From the NCBI GenBank assembly GCA_021816565.1, contig JAKAXN010000086.1, positions 1 through 13,885 of the forward strand: a stretch of DNA of 13,885 nt, given 5' to 3'. Shown one piece after another: positions 1 to 6,730 of the stretch (its first letter is position 1; the number at the start of each line of letters is the position of its first letter). The translations under genes were made by a program, and so were the position numbers. Under the pieces are notes generated by a model. That model had not been told where the DNA came from. It ran no database searches and saw only the letters and a list, made by a program, of their open reading frames with translations. Source of the DNA: Actinomycetes bacterium (GTDB taxonomy: Bacteria; Actinomycetota; Acidimicrobiia; Acidimicrobiales; Palsa-688).

Positions 1-81
1 CTGCTCCGGTCCACCAGCCACGGCCTCCAAAGCCGTAGCGTCAATCACATCGGTCACTACCAGTCCTTTCCGCCGGGCCAT
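1..81 (-). CDS. partial unidentified ORF at left edge (N-terminal 27 residues)
   Basis: An open frame starts at an ATG (81-79) and runs leftwards off the window for 27 codons without a stop. The visible peptide begins MARRKGLVVTDVIDATALEA. I do not recognise the family from so short a piece. An in-frame TAA lies about 40 bases upstream of the ATG, so the start must fall between that stop and position 81. There is only a weak AGG about 12 bases before the ATG as a possible ribosome binding site. It lies downstream of the broken SulP gene on the same strand, separated by about 170 bp, so it could be the next transcription unit or simply an open frame by chance in GC-rich DNA. Confidence 0.25.
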   Translation of the reverse strand, partial: MARRKGLVVTDVIDATALEAVAGGPEQ

Positions 82-254
82 CAGCCCAGCCTGCCAGAGG
101 TAGTTACACCGTTGTTGTTATAGACCCCGGCCGTCCGGGCCGGAGCGTTTGGGTGAGCCGCGGTGGTGGCGGAGGAGCCATCCGGAGGGACTCTGAGTAA
201 GCCAGAGCCTTCCGTTGGTACGGATGGGCTTTCGGCGGCCGGGATTGAGCGACC

Positions 255-917
255 TCAGGCTCCGGCTTTGTCCGTGCCGAAGGGGGCTTGTCTATTGGGG
301 CGGTCGGAGTGACGATGTCTCTTGGGAGGTTGACCTTCTGTTCCGCTCCCATTCTCTTCAGGCGCCGGGGTCAGGGTTCGTTTTCCTTGACTGAGGGAGT
401 CGACCGCGTCGCTGACGGATCCGAAGACGACTTGGTCGAAGACTTGCAGGCGGCCGTCGCGGTCGAGGTAGTCGAGGACGCTGCCGTGGGTTCGGGCCAG
501 GGCCACGGAGACGCCGCGGTCGTCGAGTTGGTCGTGCAAGCGGACGAGTGTGTCTGCTCCTTCGGTGTCGATCTCGTAGACGGCTTCGAGGTCCAGGACG
601 ATGGCTCGTGGTTCTGCCGTGTCGATCTTCGACCACAGGTCGTCTGTGACGACGTCCGCATTGGCGAAGATGAGCGGTGCCTCCAGGCGGTATATCAGCA
701 CGTTGGGGACCGCCTTGGCGTCGGGGTGGCGGTCCAGGTCCTCGAAGCGGTGGCCGCTGGGATCGAGTCCGAGGATGGCCACGTGCGGATGATCGAAACG
801 GTGGATGAGCAGCACCAAGCTCAAGACGATGCCGATGACGACGCCGACCAGGATCCCTACCGCGATGACCCCGACCAGCGCGGCGAGCGCCAACCAGAAA
901 TCGGGAAGACTGGCCCT
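255..917 (-). pseudogene. C-terminal part of SulP transporter (last membrane segments + STAS), cut off by in-frame TGA
   Basis: This continues in the same reading frame as the SulP coding region 2060-918, directly after the TGA at 920-918. The first residues read RASLPDFWLALAALVGV, followed by a long hydrophobic stretch typical of the last SulP helices. A STAS domain follows (about 100 residues, from VLIYRLEAPLIFANADVV, with IDTEG at the usual DSTG loop). The end is a hydrophilic tail of about 45 residues rich in Pro, Arg and Gln. No ATG occurs in the segment. The only starts are a TTG (893) inside a helix and a GTG (701) just before the STAS domain, the latter with an AAGGCGG-like sequence 8 bases upstream. 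Read through the TGA, the gene would encode about 600 residues, the normal SulP size. I see this as a nonsense-interrupted gene; a STAS-only product from 701 is possible but unproven. Confidence 0.75.
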
Positions 918-2060
918 TCACAGCCGGGTGAGCTTCTTGACGTCGATCATGCCCCAGACAGCGTGGATTACGACGGCGCCGAGCACCGCCTCGGGCAGTT
1001 TCTCGAATACGCCGGCGATGAACAGAGTGGTCAGGATGGCTAGGACTCCGACGGCCAAGAAGGTCAGTGGCGATCGGCTGCCCGCCTCCTCGGCGGCGGC
1101 GGACTTGGAGAGGCTGCCGGTGGTGGTGAAGCCCTGGAGCACGCCGGCACCGACGCTGGCGGCGCCGTATCCGATCAACTCCATGTTCGGGTTGATGGTG
1201 ACGTTGTCCTTGGCGGCGTAGGCCTTGGCTACGGCGAGAGACTCGGCGTAGCCGACCACGATGATTCCCAACGCGCCAGGGACCATGGCCCACACCTGGT
1301 GAGCGGTGATGCCGCTCCACGGCACGAACGTGTATCCGGTGGGGACGCTGCCGACGACTTCGACCCCGTGGTGCTCGAGATTTAGGAGTGACGTGGCGGC
1401 GATGCCGAGCACCACGACGGCCAACGCGGCGGGAATCTTGGGGACGAACCTGCTCAGGCCGAACAGCAGGACGAGACTGGCGGCACCGACGGCCACGGTG
1501 GTCCAGCTCCAGTCCGCGATGGATGTGAGGTCATGCCAGAGAACCTGGAGTGTCGTCCCGTCGGGTTTGGGGGCGCCGACGACCTTGTACAGCTGGCCGA
1601 CGACCATGTAGATGCCGAGTCCGAGGATGAAGCCCTCCAGTACTGGCTTGGCGAAGAACCGGGCGATGAAGCCCATGCGCAACAGTCCGAGCACCACGTA
1701 GAGCGCCCCGACCAGTAGCGCTAGGGCGGCGGTCAGTGCGATGTAGTGGTCTGAGCCGGTTGCGGCGAGGGGGGCGATGGTGGCGGCCGACAGCACTGCG
1801 ACTGTCGAGCTGGGGCCTACGAACAGCCTCCTCGACGTGCCGAAGAGGGCATAGCCGGTGATCGCCAGCGGGAGGCTGTAGAGCCCGTACTGCACCGGGA
1901 CGCCCGCTATTGCGGCGTAGGCCATCGACTCGGGGACCACGAGGGCCCACACGGTGAGACCGGCGAGCAGGTCTGGGCCGATCCACGCGGGCTTGTAGCT
2001 GGCGAGCCACCCGGTGATCGGCAGCAGTCGGGACATCCGGCTCGTCTGCGATTTGCTCAT
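918..2060 (-). CDS. SulP family inorganic anion transporter, membrane domain, truncated by premature stop
   Basis: A 380-residue reading frame matches the membrane domain of SulP/SLC26 transporters, which carry sulfate, bicarbonate or related anions across the cytoplasmic membrane. The family signature is near the N terminus (LLAGLTVWALVVPESMAYA, then AGVPVQYGLY and FGTSRRLFVGP), and the second conserved stretch NPNMELIGYGAASVGAG is near residue 280. The frame ends at TGA 920-918 after KKLTRL, before the final helices and the STAS domain, which continue in the same frame (255-917). The start chosen is ATG 2060, preceded by GAGCGAGGA; a 14-residue upstream extension to 2102 would overlap the previous gene further. 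The ATG overlaps the TGA of the DUF2254 gene (ATGA), indicating translational coupling. A truncated SulP lacking its last helices is probably not functional. Substrate cannot be read from sequence. Confidence 0.85.
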   Translation of the reverse strand: MSKSQTSRMSRLLPITGWLASYKPAWIGPDLLAGLTVWALVVPESMAYAAIAGVPVQYGLYSLPLAITGYALFGTSRRLFVGPSSTVAVLSAATIAPLAATGSDHYIALTAALALLVGALYVVLGLLRMGFIARFFAKPVLEGFILGLGIYMVVGQLYKVVGAPKPDGTTLQVLWHDLTSIADWSWTTVAVGAASLVLLFGLSRFVPKIPAALAVVVLGIAATSLLNLEHHGVEVVGSVPTGYTFVPWSGITAHQVWAMVPGALGIIVVGYAESLAVAKAYAAKDNVTINPNMELIGYGAASVGAGVLQGFTTTGSLSKSAAAEEAGSRSPLTFLAVGVLAILTTLFIAGVFEKLPEAVLGAVVIHAVWGMIDVKKLTRL

Positions 2061-3424
2061 CGATCCTCGCTCAGGGGCGGCCCGAAGATCGCGGTCTGGC
2101 ACTGCGGACGAGGCAGGGCGGGGCCAGGGTGTCGTGCCGCGGCGGGCTCGCCCAGTCCGTGTCGGTCCGGGATGCGGGCGAGCTGACTGTCGACGGGTAG
2201 CTGGTAGACGCTCTCGATGGTCTTGTCCAGGAGGACCAGTTGGTGCTCGATGGCGGCATGGCGACAGTCGCGGGTATCGAGGAGGAGAGCGTCCAGGAGG
2301 GCGCGCATCCGGCGCATGACCTGGGTCGAGGTGGCGCCGTACTGGCGGATCTCGGTCAGTCCGACGGAGAGGAAGTCGTCCCAGCTCGCTAGAGGGACGA
2401 TTAGGCGCACGTCGCCGTCCTCATCGCGGATGGCGCCGCGGTCCAACCGTCGACCGGCGAGGCAGCCCAGAACAGCCTCGATCCGGTCCAGGACCTGAAC
2501 GGCAGTGGTCGGATCGTTGACCGCCGGGGAGAGGGCCCGGGTGGCGATGTCGACGAGGAGCCGCAGCGAGTACATGGGGTCCTGGTCGATCGTTCTCTCA
2601 TCCGCGATCACGACGGCGCGCTGGATGCGGTCCGCGTTGATATGGGCGCGCCGGTCGGCGATACGCATGAGCGGGCCGCCCGCCGGCACGTAGCTGCCGA
2701 TGGCACACGCCAGCTCGAAGGTCGTGTCCGACCGCTTCGCCTCAGCGACGAGTTCTCGCACGTCTATTGCGGCGACGACGCCCGAGCGCTCCTGGTTCAC
2801 GTGCGTGCAGCTATGCGCCTCGACACCGTCGGTGACCCCGGCGACGTCACCTTCGACGTCGAGCGGGTCGCGGTACATGGTGGCGATCACCTGCTCGGCG
2901 CGGTGATAGACGTTGTCGATTATCTCGACCAGCCTGAGGGAGTGACCCATCTGGCGCACCAGTAACAGGAGCCCGACGACGTCGAGCATTATCAGCGGCA
3001 CCACCAGCCAGACCGCCAGGTCGGGGACATAGTCGGGCTCCCCGGGAGGAGCTACACGATTGAGTACGAGGAAGGCGTAGACGACGCTGAGAAGCAACAA
3101 GCCGAAGACGTGGCGGATGGTGGTGTTGCGTTGCATCTCCCGCACCACTCGCGGTGTGACAGCAGTGCCGCTGAAGGTCAGTCCGGCTATTACGACCGAG
3201 ATGATGAAGCCCATCACCGTGATGAGACCGGTGGCGAAGGAACTGAGCAGCGCCTGAGCGGCCCCGGTTCCGAACTCGGCCGGCACGGAGTTCCCCAAAG
3301 CCCGGTCGAGCCGAGGGACGCCGATTCCCAGGACACATGCGGCCAGGAGGTACGCCGCCGGTATTGGCCACATGGCTGTCTCCACGTAGTGGTGGAGCCG
3401 TCCCGTCCGTGTCCACTCGTTCAC
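2057..3424 (-). CDS. DUF2254 predicted membrane protein
   Basis: The 455-residue product belongs to the DUF2254 (COG4325) family of predicted membrane proteins of unknown function. About four hydrophobic segments fill the first 170 residues (for example ITVMGFIISVVIAGLTFSGT and WLVVPLIMLDVVGLLLLV). A long cytoplasmic-type region follows, containing the family's conserved stretch DPMYSLRLLVDIATRALSPA followed by VNDPTTA at about residues 282-308. The start is set at GTG 3424: a strong GGGAGGG (3435-3429) lies just upstream and the GTGA overlaps the stop of the HdeD-like gene. The longer frame from 3505 adds 27 hydrophilic residues inside that gene and is unlikely. The stop overlaps the SulP start as ATGA, making it the middle gene of a coupled trio. 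The last 40 residues are Pro/Ala/Arg-rich and lie outside the conserved domain. Confidence 0.88.
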   Translation of the reverse strand: MNEWTRTGRLHHYVETAMWPIPAAYLLAACVLGIGVPRLDRALGNSVPAEFGTGAAQALLSSFATGLITVMGFIISVVIAGLTFSGTAVTPRVVREMQRNTTIRHVFGLLLLSVVYAFLVLNRVAPPGEPDYVPDLAVWLVVPLIMLDVVGLLLLVRQMGHSLRLVEIIDNVYHRAEQVIATMYRDPLDVEGDVAGVTDGVEAHSCTHVNQERSGVVAAIDVRELVAEAKRSDTTFELACAIGSYVPAGGPLMRIADRRAHINADRIQRAVVIADERTIDQDPMYSLRLLVDIATRALSPAVNDPTTAVQVLDRIEAVLGCLAGRRLDRGAIRDEDGDVRLIVPLASWDDFLSVGLTEIRQYGATSTQVMRRMRALLDALLLDTRDCRHAAIEHQLVLLDKTIESVYQLPVDSQLARIPDRHGLGEPAAARHPGPALPRPQCQTAIFGPPLSEDR

Positions 3425-4068
3425 TTCGCCCTCCCTGCATCGGATGCCATGCGACGCACCATCATCCCGTCGAGTACCAGGAACGTCCCCATGGCCAAGC
3501 CCCACAGGCCCAGGATGATGCGGGTGCCGCGAGCAGGCCCCCCTTCGGCGGTGACGAGAGCGACGCCCAGCAAGACCTCCAGAGTGCCGACCACGAACCG
3601 GTACCGGCGACGGGGACCGTCACGGGCCAACTGGTCGTCATGGATCAGCCCCGACAGCCTCAGGACCCCGGTGGCCATCGCTGTCGCGCCGAGGAAGTCG
3701 AGGAACGCCGATTCGCTGAGCAGAGCCTCGAACAATGCCCGGAACGCGACGGCCACGCCGACGACAATCCCGGCTACGCCGGCCGCCAAAGCCACTGGCC
3801 GGTGCACCAACGCCTGTCGAGCGCAGACCCACCGCAGCGTCACCAGAGCGGCCAGAATCCAGTAGACCGCGACGAACGTGGTCAGCCGGGACAGGTTCGC
3901 CCCCGTCGCCAGCAGCGTCACACCGAGTGCGAGCGCTACGGCGCCGCGTAGGAGGAATGTCAGGTACGCACGGCGGTGGATCCCTCCTGGGTCACGCCGA
4001 GCAGGAGGGCGGCGCTCCTCCGGACCATCACCATGGGAGTGGCTCCCGGCTGCTCGCCGCAGGGACAT
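3421..4068 (-). CDS. HdeD-like (DUF308) small integral membrane protein
   Basis: A 215-residue hydrophobic protein with about six predicted membrane segments after a charged 30-residue N terminus. Segments such as YLTFLLRGAVALALGVTLLA, TTFVAVYWILAALVTLRWV and RIILGLWGLAMGTFLVLDGM, with the characteristic repeated G-x-x-x-L pattern and the YWILAAL motif, match the HdeD/DUF308 family. E. coli HdeD is linked to acid resistance at high cell density; the biochemical role of the family is unknown. The ATG at 4068 lacks a clear ribosome binding site, so the start is less certain than the rest. It is the first gene of the coupled HdeD-DUF2254-SulP operon, and its TGA overlaps the next GTG start. The MBL-fold remnant ends 7 bp upstream. 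Confidence 0.8.
   Translation of the reverse strand: MSLRRAAGSHSHGDGPEERRPPARRDPGGIHRRAYLTFLLRGAVALALGVTLLATGANLSRLTTFVAVYWILAALVTLRWVCARQALVHRPVALAAGVAGIVVGVAVAFRALFEALLSESAFLDFLGATAMATGVLRLSGLIHDDQLARDGPRRRYRFVVGTLEVLLGVALVTAEGGPARGTRIILGLWGLAMGTFLVLDGMMVRRMASDAGRAK
3429..3435 (-). promoter_or_regulatory. Shine-Dalgarno GGGAGGG deciding the DUF2254 start
   Basis: On the minus strand GGGAGGG lies four bases before the GTG at 3424. It supports GTG 3424 over the upstream in-frame start at 3505, and it lies inside the end of the HdeD-like gene, as expected for coupled translation. Confidence 0.6.
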
Positions 4069-4075
4069 GGCGCAC

Positions 4076-4410
4076 TCAGTCGGTCAAGAGCGCGTCGGCC
4101 CACCACGCTGGCGGATCGTGTGGGGCGGTCATCGGGGGCCCGGTCTGGTGGGAAAGGCCCCCGACAGGCCACGCGAAGGGGTCGATGCTCGCTCGGCGGG
4201 TCACGACCGCGTCCTTGGTGACGTTGAGCACGTGGATGAGCAGATCGGCACCATCGCACGCGTCGACCAAGTAGTGACACGGTCGGGTATCGCCGGAGAA
4301 CACCGCGCTGCGGCCGGCGTAGTCGAGCGGGTAGCACGTCCAGGCGTGCCCACCTGCTCGTCGCTGCCGTCATAGGCGAGCTCCGTCAGCTCGTTGATCT
4401 CACCGCTCAT
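4076..4410 (-). pseudogene. remnant of a metallo-beta-lactamase-fold hydrolase (C-terminal part, frame-disrupted)
   Basis: Reading leftwards from about 4353, one frame gives GHAWTCYPLDYAGRSAVFSG, then DTRPCHYLVDACDGADLLIH. FSGDTRP followed by a GADLLIH strand is the hallmark of the C-terminal half of MBL-fold hydrolases (RNase Z or arylsulfatase-like), where the Asp of SGD helps bind metal. This frame is closed upstream by a TGA near 4370, with no room for the N-terminal HxHxDH metal site. A start-like ATG at 4410 (MSGEINELTELAYDGSDEQ) is in a different frame and runs into nonsense after about 20 residues, so a frameshift near 4350 would join the two. The C terminus (ending PPAWWADALLTD) reads cleanly to the stop at 4078-4076. 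It looks like a fragment without enzymatic activity; the exact MBL subfamily is not recognised. Confidence 0.6.
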
Positions 4411-4606
4411 GGCCCGACTCCGTTTAGTCGCCGATTAGAGCATCCAACCGAATCCGAAGGTCCCGCCACAGGGGCTTTCGGCTCAACAGAAGAGTTGGCG
4501 AAGAGCCCTATTGCCTACGCCCCGTCTCTCAGTTAGATGTGATCAGTCCCACACAGGACGGTATCCATGCGCGATCCACCCCTGAACGGCGGACGAACCC
4601 CCAGCC
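4411..4606. promoter_or_regulatory. intergenic region upstream of the second SulP gene and the MBL remnant
   Basis: 196 bp of visibly more AT-rich sequence lies between divergent coding regions, so promoters for both directions are expected here. A small inverted repeat CGACT-6-AGTCG sits at 4415-4430. On the plus strand, TTGCCT (4511-4516) and TTAGAT (4533-4538) with a 16-bp spacer are a possible but poor sigma-70-type pair. No operator of a known regulator is recognised. Confidence 0.3.
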
Positions 4607-6403
4607 GTGAACATCATGGCTGATCGAGTTCCCCCGCGAGGCCGTCCGAACCAGCCGATCCCCGGCCAGGCGACACCGTTCAACGTCGACCGTCCGGCGA
4701 TCGCCCGCAAGAAACGGCCGCCGTTTCTCCAGCGTCTCATGCCGTTTACTGCGAATCTGCACCATTACCCCCGCCGGTTCCTCCGTCCCGATGCCCTGGC
4801 CGGCCTTACCGTGGCTGCACTGGCGATCCCGTCAGGCATGGCCTACGCCGAGGTCGCCGGACTGCCACCGGTGGCAGGGCTGTACGGCTTGCTGCTACCC
4901 GCCATCGCTTACGCCCTGCTCGGCTCGTCGCGGCAACTCGTGGTCGGCCCTGAGGCCTCCCTGGCGCTGCTGGTGGCATCGGTCGTCGCACCCTTGGCCG
5001 GCGGTGACCCAGCTCGCTACGCAGCCCTGGCGGCCATGCTGGCTCTCCTGACCGGGGCCGTGTACCTGATCGCATTCGCGGCCCGGCTTGGGTGGATTGC
5101 CGACTACTTCTCCCGCGCCGTGCTGGTCGGCTACATCCACGGCGTCGTCATCGTGCTCACCATCGGCCAGCTCGGCAAGCTGCTGGGCCTGTCGATCAGC
5201 GCCACCGACCCGATCCCACAAATCACCGAAGTCCTCAAAGAGATCAGCCAGACCAGCGTCGTTACCCTGGCCGTAAGCGTCACCGCCATCGCGGTGCTCG
5301 TGGCGCTCCGGCGATTCCTGCCCAAGCTGCCCGGTTCGCTGATCGTGGTGGTCGCAGCGATCATCGCCTCCGGCGCGCTATCGCTGGCTGACCACGGCGT
5401 CGCCACAGTCGGCGACATAGCTTCCGGGCTGCCCCAACTGGCCTTTCCGTCGGTGAGCCTGGATGACCTCGCCGCTCTCGTCCCGGCCGCTTTTGCCCTG
5501 TTCGCGGTCGGATACGCCGACGGGGTGCTAACGGCACGATCCTTCGCCGGGCGGCACCGCCAGAGCGTCCGCGCCAACCAGGAGATGCTGGCTCTCGGCG
5601 CCGCCAACGCCGCCGCCGGCGTCACCCAATCGTTCCCGGTCGGTGCCAGCGGCTCCCGCACCGCGGTAAGCGACCAAACCGGAGGCAAGACCCAGATCGT
5701 CGGCGTCGTCTCCGCGCTCGCCATCGCCGTTGTGCTTCTCTTCCTCACCGCTCCCGTCGAGCGACTCCCCAAGGCAGTACTCGGCGCGGTCATAGTCATG
5801 GCAGCCATAGGGCTCGTCGACTTGGACGCCTGGCGCGCACTACGGGCGGCCGGTGTCGCGGAGGTCGCCATCGCTGCGGTGACCATGGTCGGCGTCGTCG
5901 TGGCCGGAGTGCTCTGGGGGCTTGCCGTGGCGGTGGCGCTTTCCATCATCCACACCACCTCCCGCTCGGCTCGACCCCATGACGCCGTGCTCGGCTGGGT
6001 ACCACGCCTCGGCCGCTACGCCGACGCCTCGACCCACCGCTCGGCCGTGCTCACCCCGGCAGTCATGGTCTACCGACTCGACGATCGACTCTTCTTCGCC
6101 AACGCACAATACGTGCGAGGGAGGATCCTCGAAGCACTCGACGGAGCCACCACCCAGACGCAATGGCTCATCTTCGACGCCGAAGGCGTGCCCACGGTGG
6201 ACTCGACCGGCACCGAGATGTTCGAGCAGCTAATCGACCAACTCGCGGCCATGGGCATCGACCTGGCTGTCGCTCGGGGAAAGGCGCCACTGCTCGAGGC
6301 TTTGGACAAGACCGGCCTCACCGATCGAATCGGCCCCACGAACCTCTATCCGAACGTCGAAGTGGCCGTGACCGCCTGCACCCAGAAGCTCCAGCGGGCC
6401 TGA
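4607..6403 (+). CDS. SulP family inorganic anion transporter with STAS domain (intact)
   Basis: A 598-residue SulP/SLC26 transporter of normal length, expected in the cytoplasmic membrane and carrying sulfate, bicarbonate or a related anion. After a 50-residue basic N terminus come the signature ALAGLTVAALAIPSGMAYAE, then AGLPPVAGLYG and GSSRQLVVGPEASLALL. About a dozen hydrophobic segments run to residue 450. A STAS domain covers about residues 485-595 (VMVYRLDDRLFFANAQY; VDSTGTEMFEQL at the nucleotide/phosphorylation loop). The start is GTG 4607 or ATG 4616; neither has a clear Shine-Dalgarno sequence, and the difference is three residues. It is transcribed away from the broken SulP operon and has clearly diverged from that copy, so it is a second paralogue rather than a recent duplicate. 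Which anion it carries cannot be told from sequence. Confidence 0.92.
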   Translation: MNIMADRVPPRGRPNQPIPGQATPFNVDRPAIARKKRPPFLQRLMPFTANLHHYPRRFLRPDALAGLTVAALAIPSGMAYAEVAGLPPVAGLYGLLLPAIAYALLGSSRQLVVGPEASLALLVASVVAPLAGGDPARYAALAAMLALLTGAVYLIAFAARLGWIADYFSRAVLVGYIHGVVIVLTIGQLGKLLGLSISATDPIPQITEVLKEISQTSVVTLAVSVTAIAVLVALRRFLPKLPGSLIVVVAAIIASGALSLADHGVATVGDIASGLPQLAFPSVSLDDLAALVPAAFALFAVGYADGVLTARSFAGRHRQSVRANQEMLALGAANAAAGVTQSFPVGASGSRTAVSDQTGGKTQIVGVVSALAIAVVLLFLTAPVERLPKAVLGAVIVMAAIGLVDLDAWRALRAAGVAEVAIAAVTMVGVVVAGVLWGLAVAVALSIIHTTSRSARPHDAVLGWVPRLGRYADASTHRSAVLTPAVMVYRLDDRLFFANAQYVRGRILEALDGATTQTQWLIFDAEGVPTVDSTGTEMFEQLIDQLAAMGIDLAVARGKAPLLEALDKTGLTDRIGPTNLYPNVEVAVTACTQKLQRA

Positions 6404-6408
6404 CCCCT

Positions 6409-6431
6409 GGACCTGCCTTTCGGTGGAGTCC
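6409..6431 (+). terminator. possible hairpin terminator after the intact SulP gene
   Basis: Six bases after the stop codon, GGACCTGCC and GGTGGAGTCC can pair into a 9-bp stem with one bulged A and a TTTC loop (two G-T pairs). No T-run follows, so it is at best a weak or Rho-assisted terminator. Confidence 0.35.
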
Positions 6432-6603
6432 TCCGGCCCTATCCGCGGCGGGAACGGCGCGCAGCATAAACGCAAGCGGGCCGGTTTACGCGCTGAGGAG
6501 GTCTTCGCCGTGGTATGGGCGACATCCCGGTCCGTGTTCTACGGCCCGGAAAGACCCTGCCAGCTAGGTCATGTTCAGGTCACGGCACCCGTTACTGGCA
6601 GCA

Positions 6604-6630
6604 GCGCTGACCGGTATCAGGGCGCTGACC
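6604..6630. repeat. 9-bp direct repeat GCGCTGACC next to the tRNA-Glu 3' end
   Basis: GCGCTGACC occurs at 6604-6612 and again at 6622-6630, 9 bp apart, 15 bp before the tRNA 3' end. A second short direct repeat, AGGTCA, lies nearby at 6566-6571 and 6577-6582. Function unknown. The rest of 6432-6644 shows no convincing gene. Confidence 0.4.
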
Positions 6631-6644
6631 AGCACCTTCGTGAG

Positions 6645-6717
6645 CACCCCCAACGGGATTCGAACCCGTGCTGCCGCCTTGAAAGGGCGGTGTCCTAGGC
6701 CGCTAGACGATGGGGGC
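6645..6717 (-). tRNA. tRNA-Glu (anticodon UUC)
   Basis: The minus strand folds into a complete cloverleaf of 73 bases. The acceptor stem GCCCCCA/TGGGGGT has one G-U pair at the end. The D arm contains TCTAGCGGCCTAGGA. The anticodon stem CCGCC/GGCGG encloses the loop CTTTCAA with anticodon TTC. The T arm is ACGGG-TTCGAAT-CCCGT and the discriminator base is G. The 3' CCA is not encoded. The anticodon reads GAA/GAG, giving glutamate. Its 5' end lies 13 bp after the stop of the S51/CysRS-like fusion gene on the same strand, so it may be co-transcribed with that operon. Its 3' end faces the accessory left block, the usual orientation for an integration site at a tRNA gene. Confidence 0.97.
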
Positions 6718-6730
6718 GGGACGGTGAAGC

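Noticed and set aside
127..143. CCGGCC-GTCCG-GGCCGG hairpin near the left edge as a terminator for the SulP operon
   Set aside because: Only a 6-bp stem with no T-run; such GC hairpins are frequent by chance here.
104..352. 82-residue proline-rich frame on the minus strand
   Set aside because: It overlaps the SulP C-terminal tail in another frame, has low-complexity composition and no recognisable domain or ribosome binding site.
918..920. Selenocysteine at the SulP TGA
   Set aside because: No known SulP has Sec at this place, no obvious bacterial SECIS hairpin follows, and an Arg codon mutation explains it more simply.
288..1043. 251-residue plus-strand open frame opposite SulP
   Set aside because: Acidic, Val/Asp-rich composition is typical of an antisense shadow of a membrane protein gene; it lies wholly opposite the broken SulP gene.
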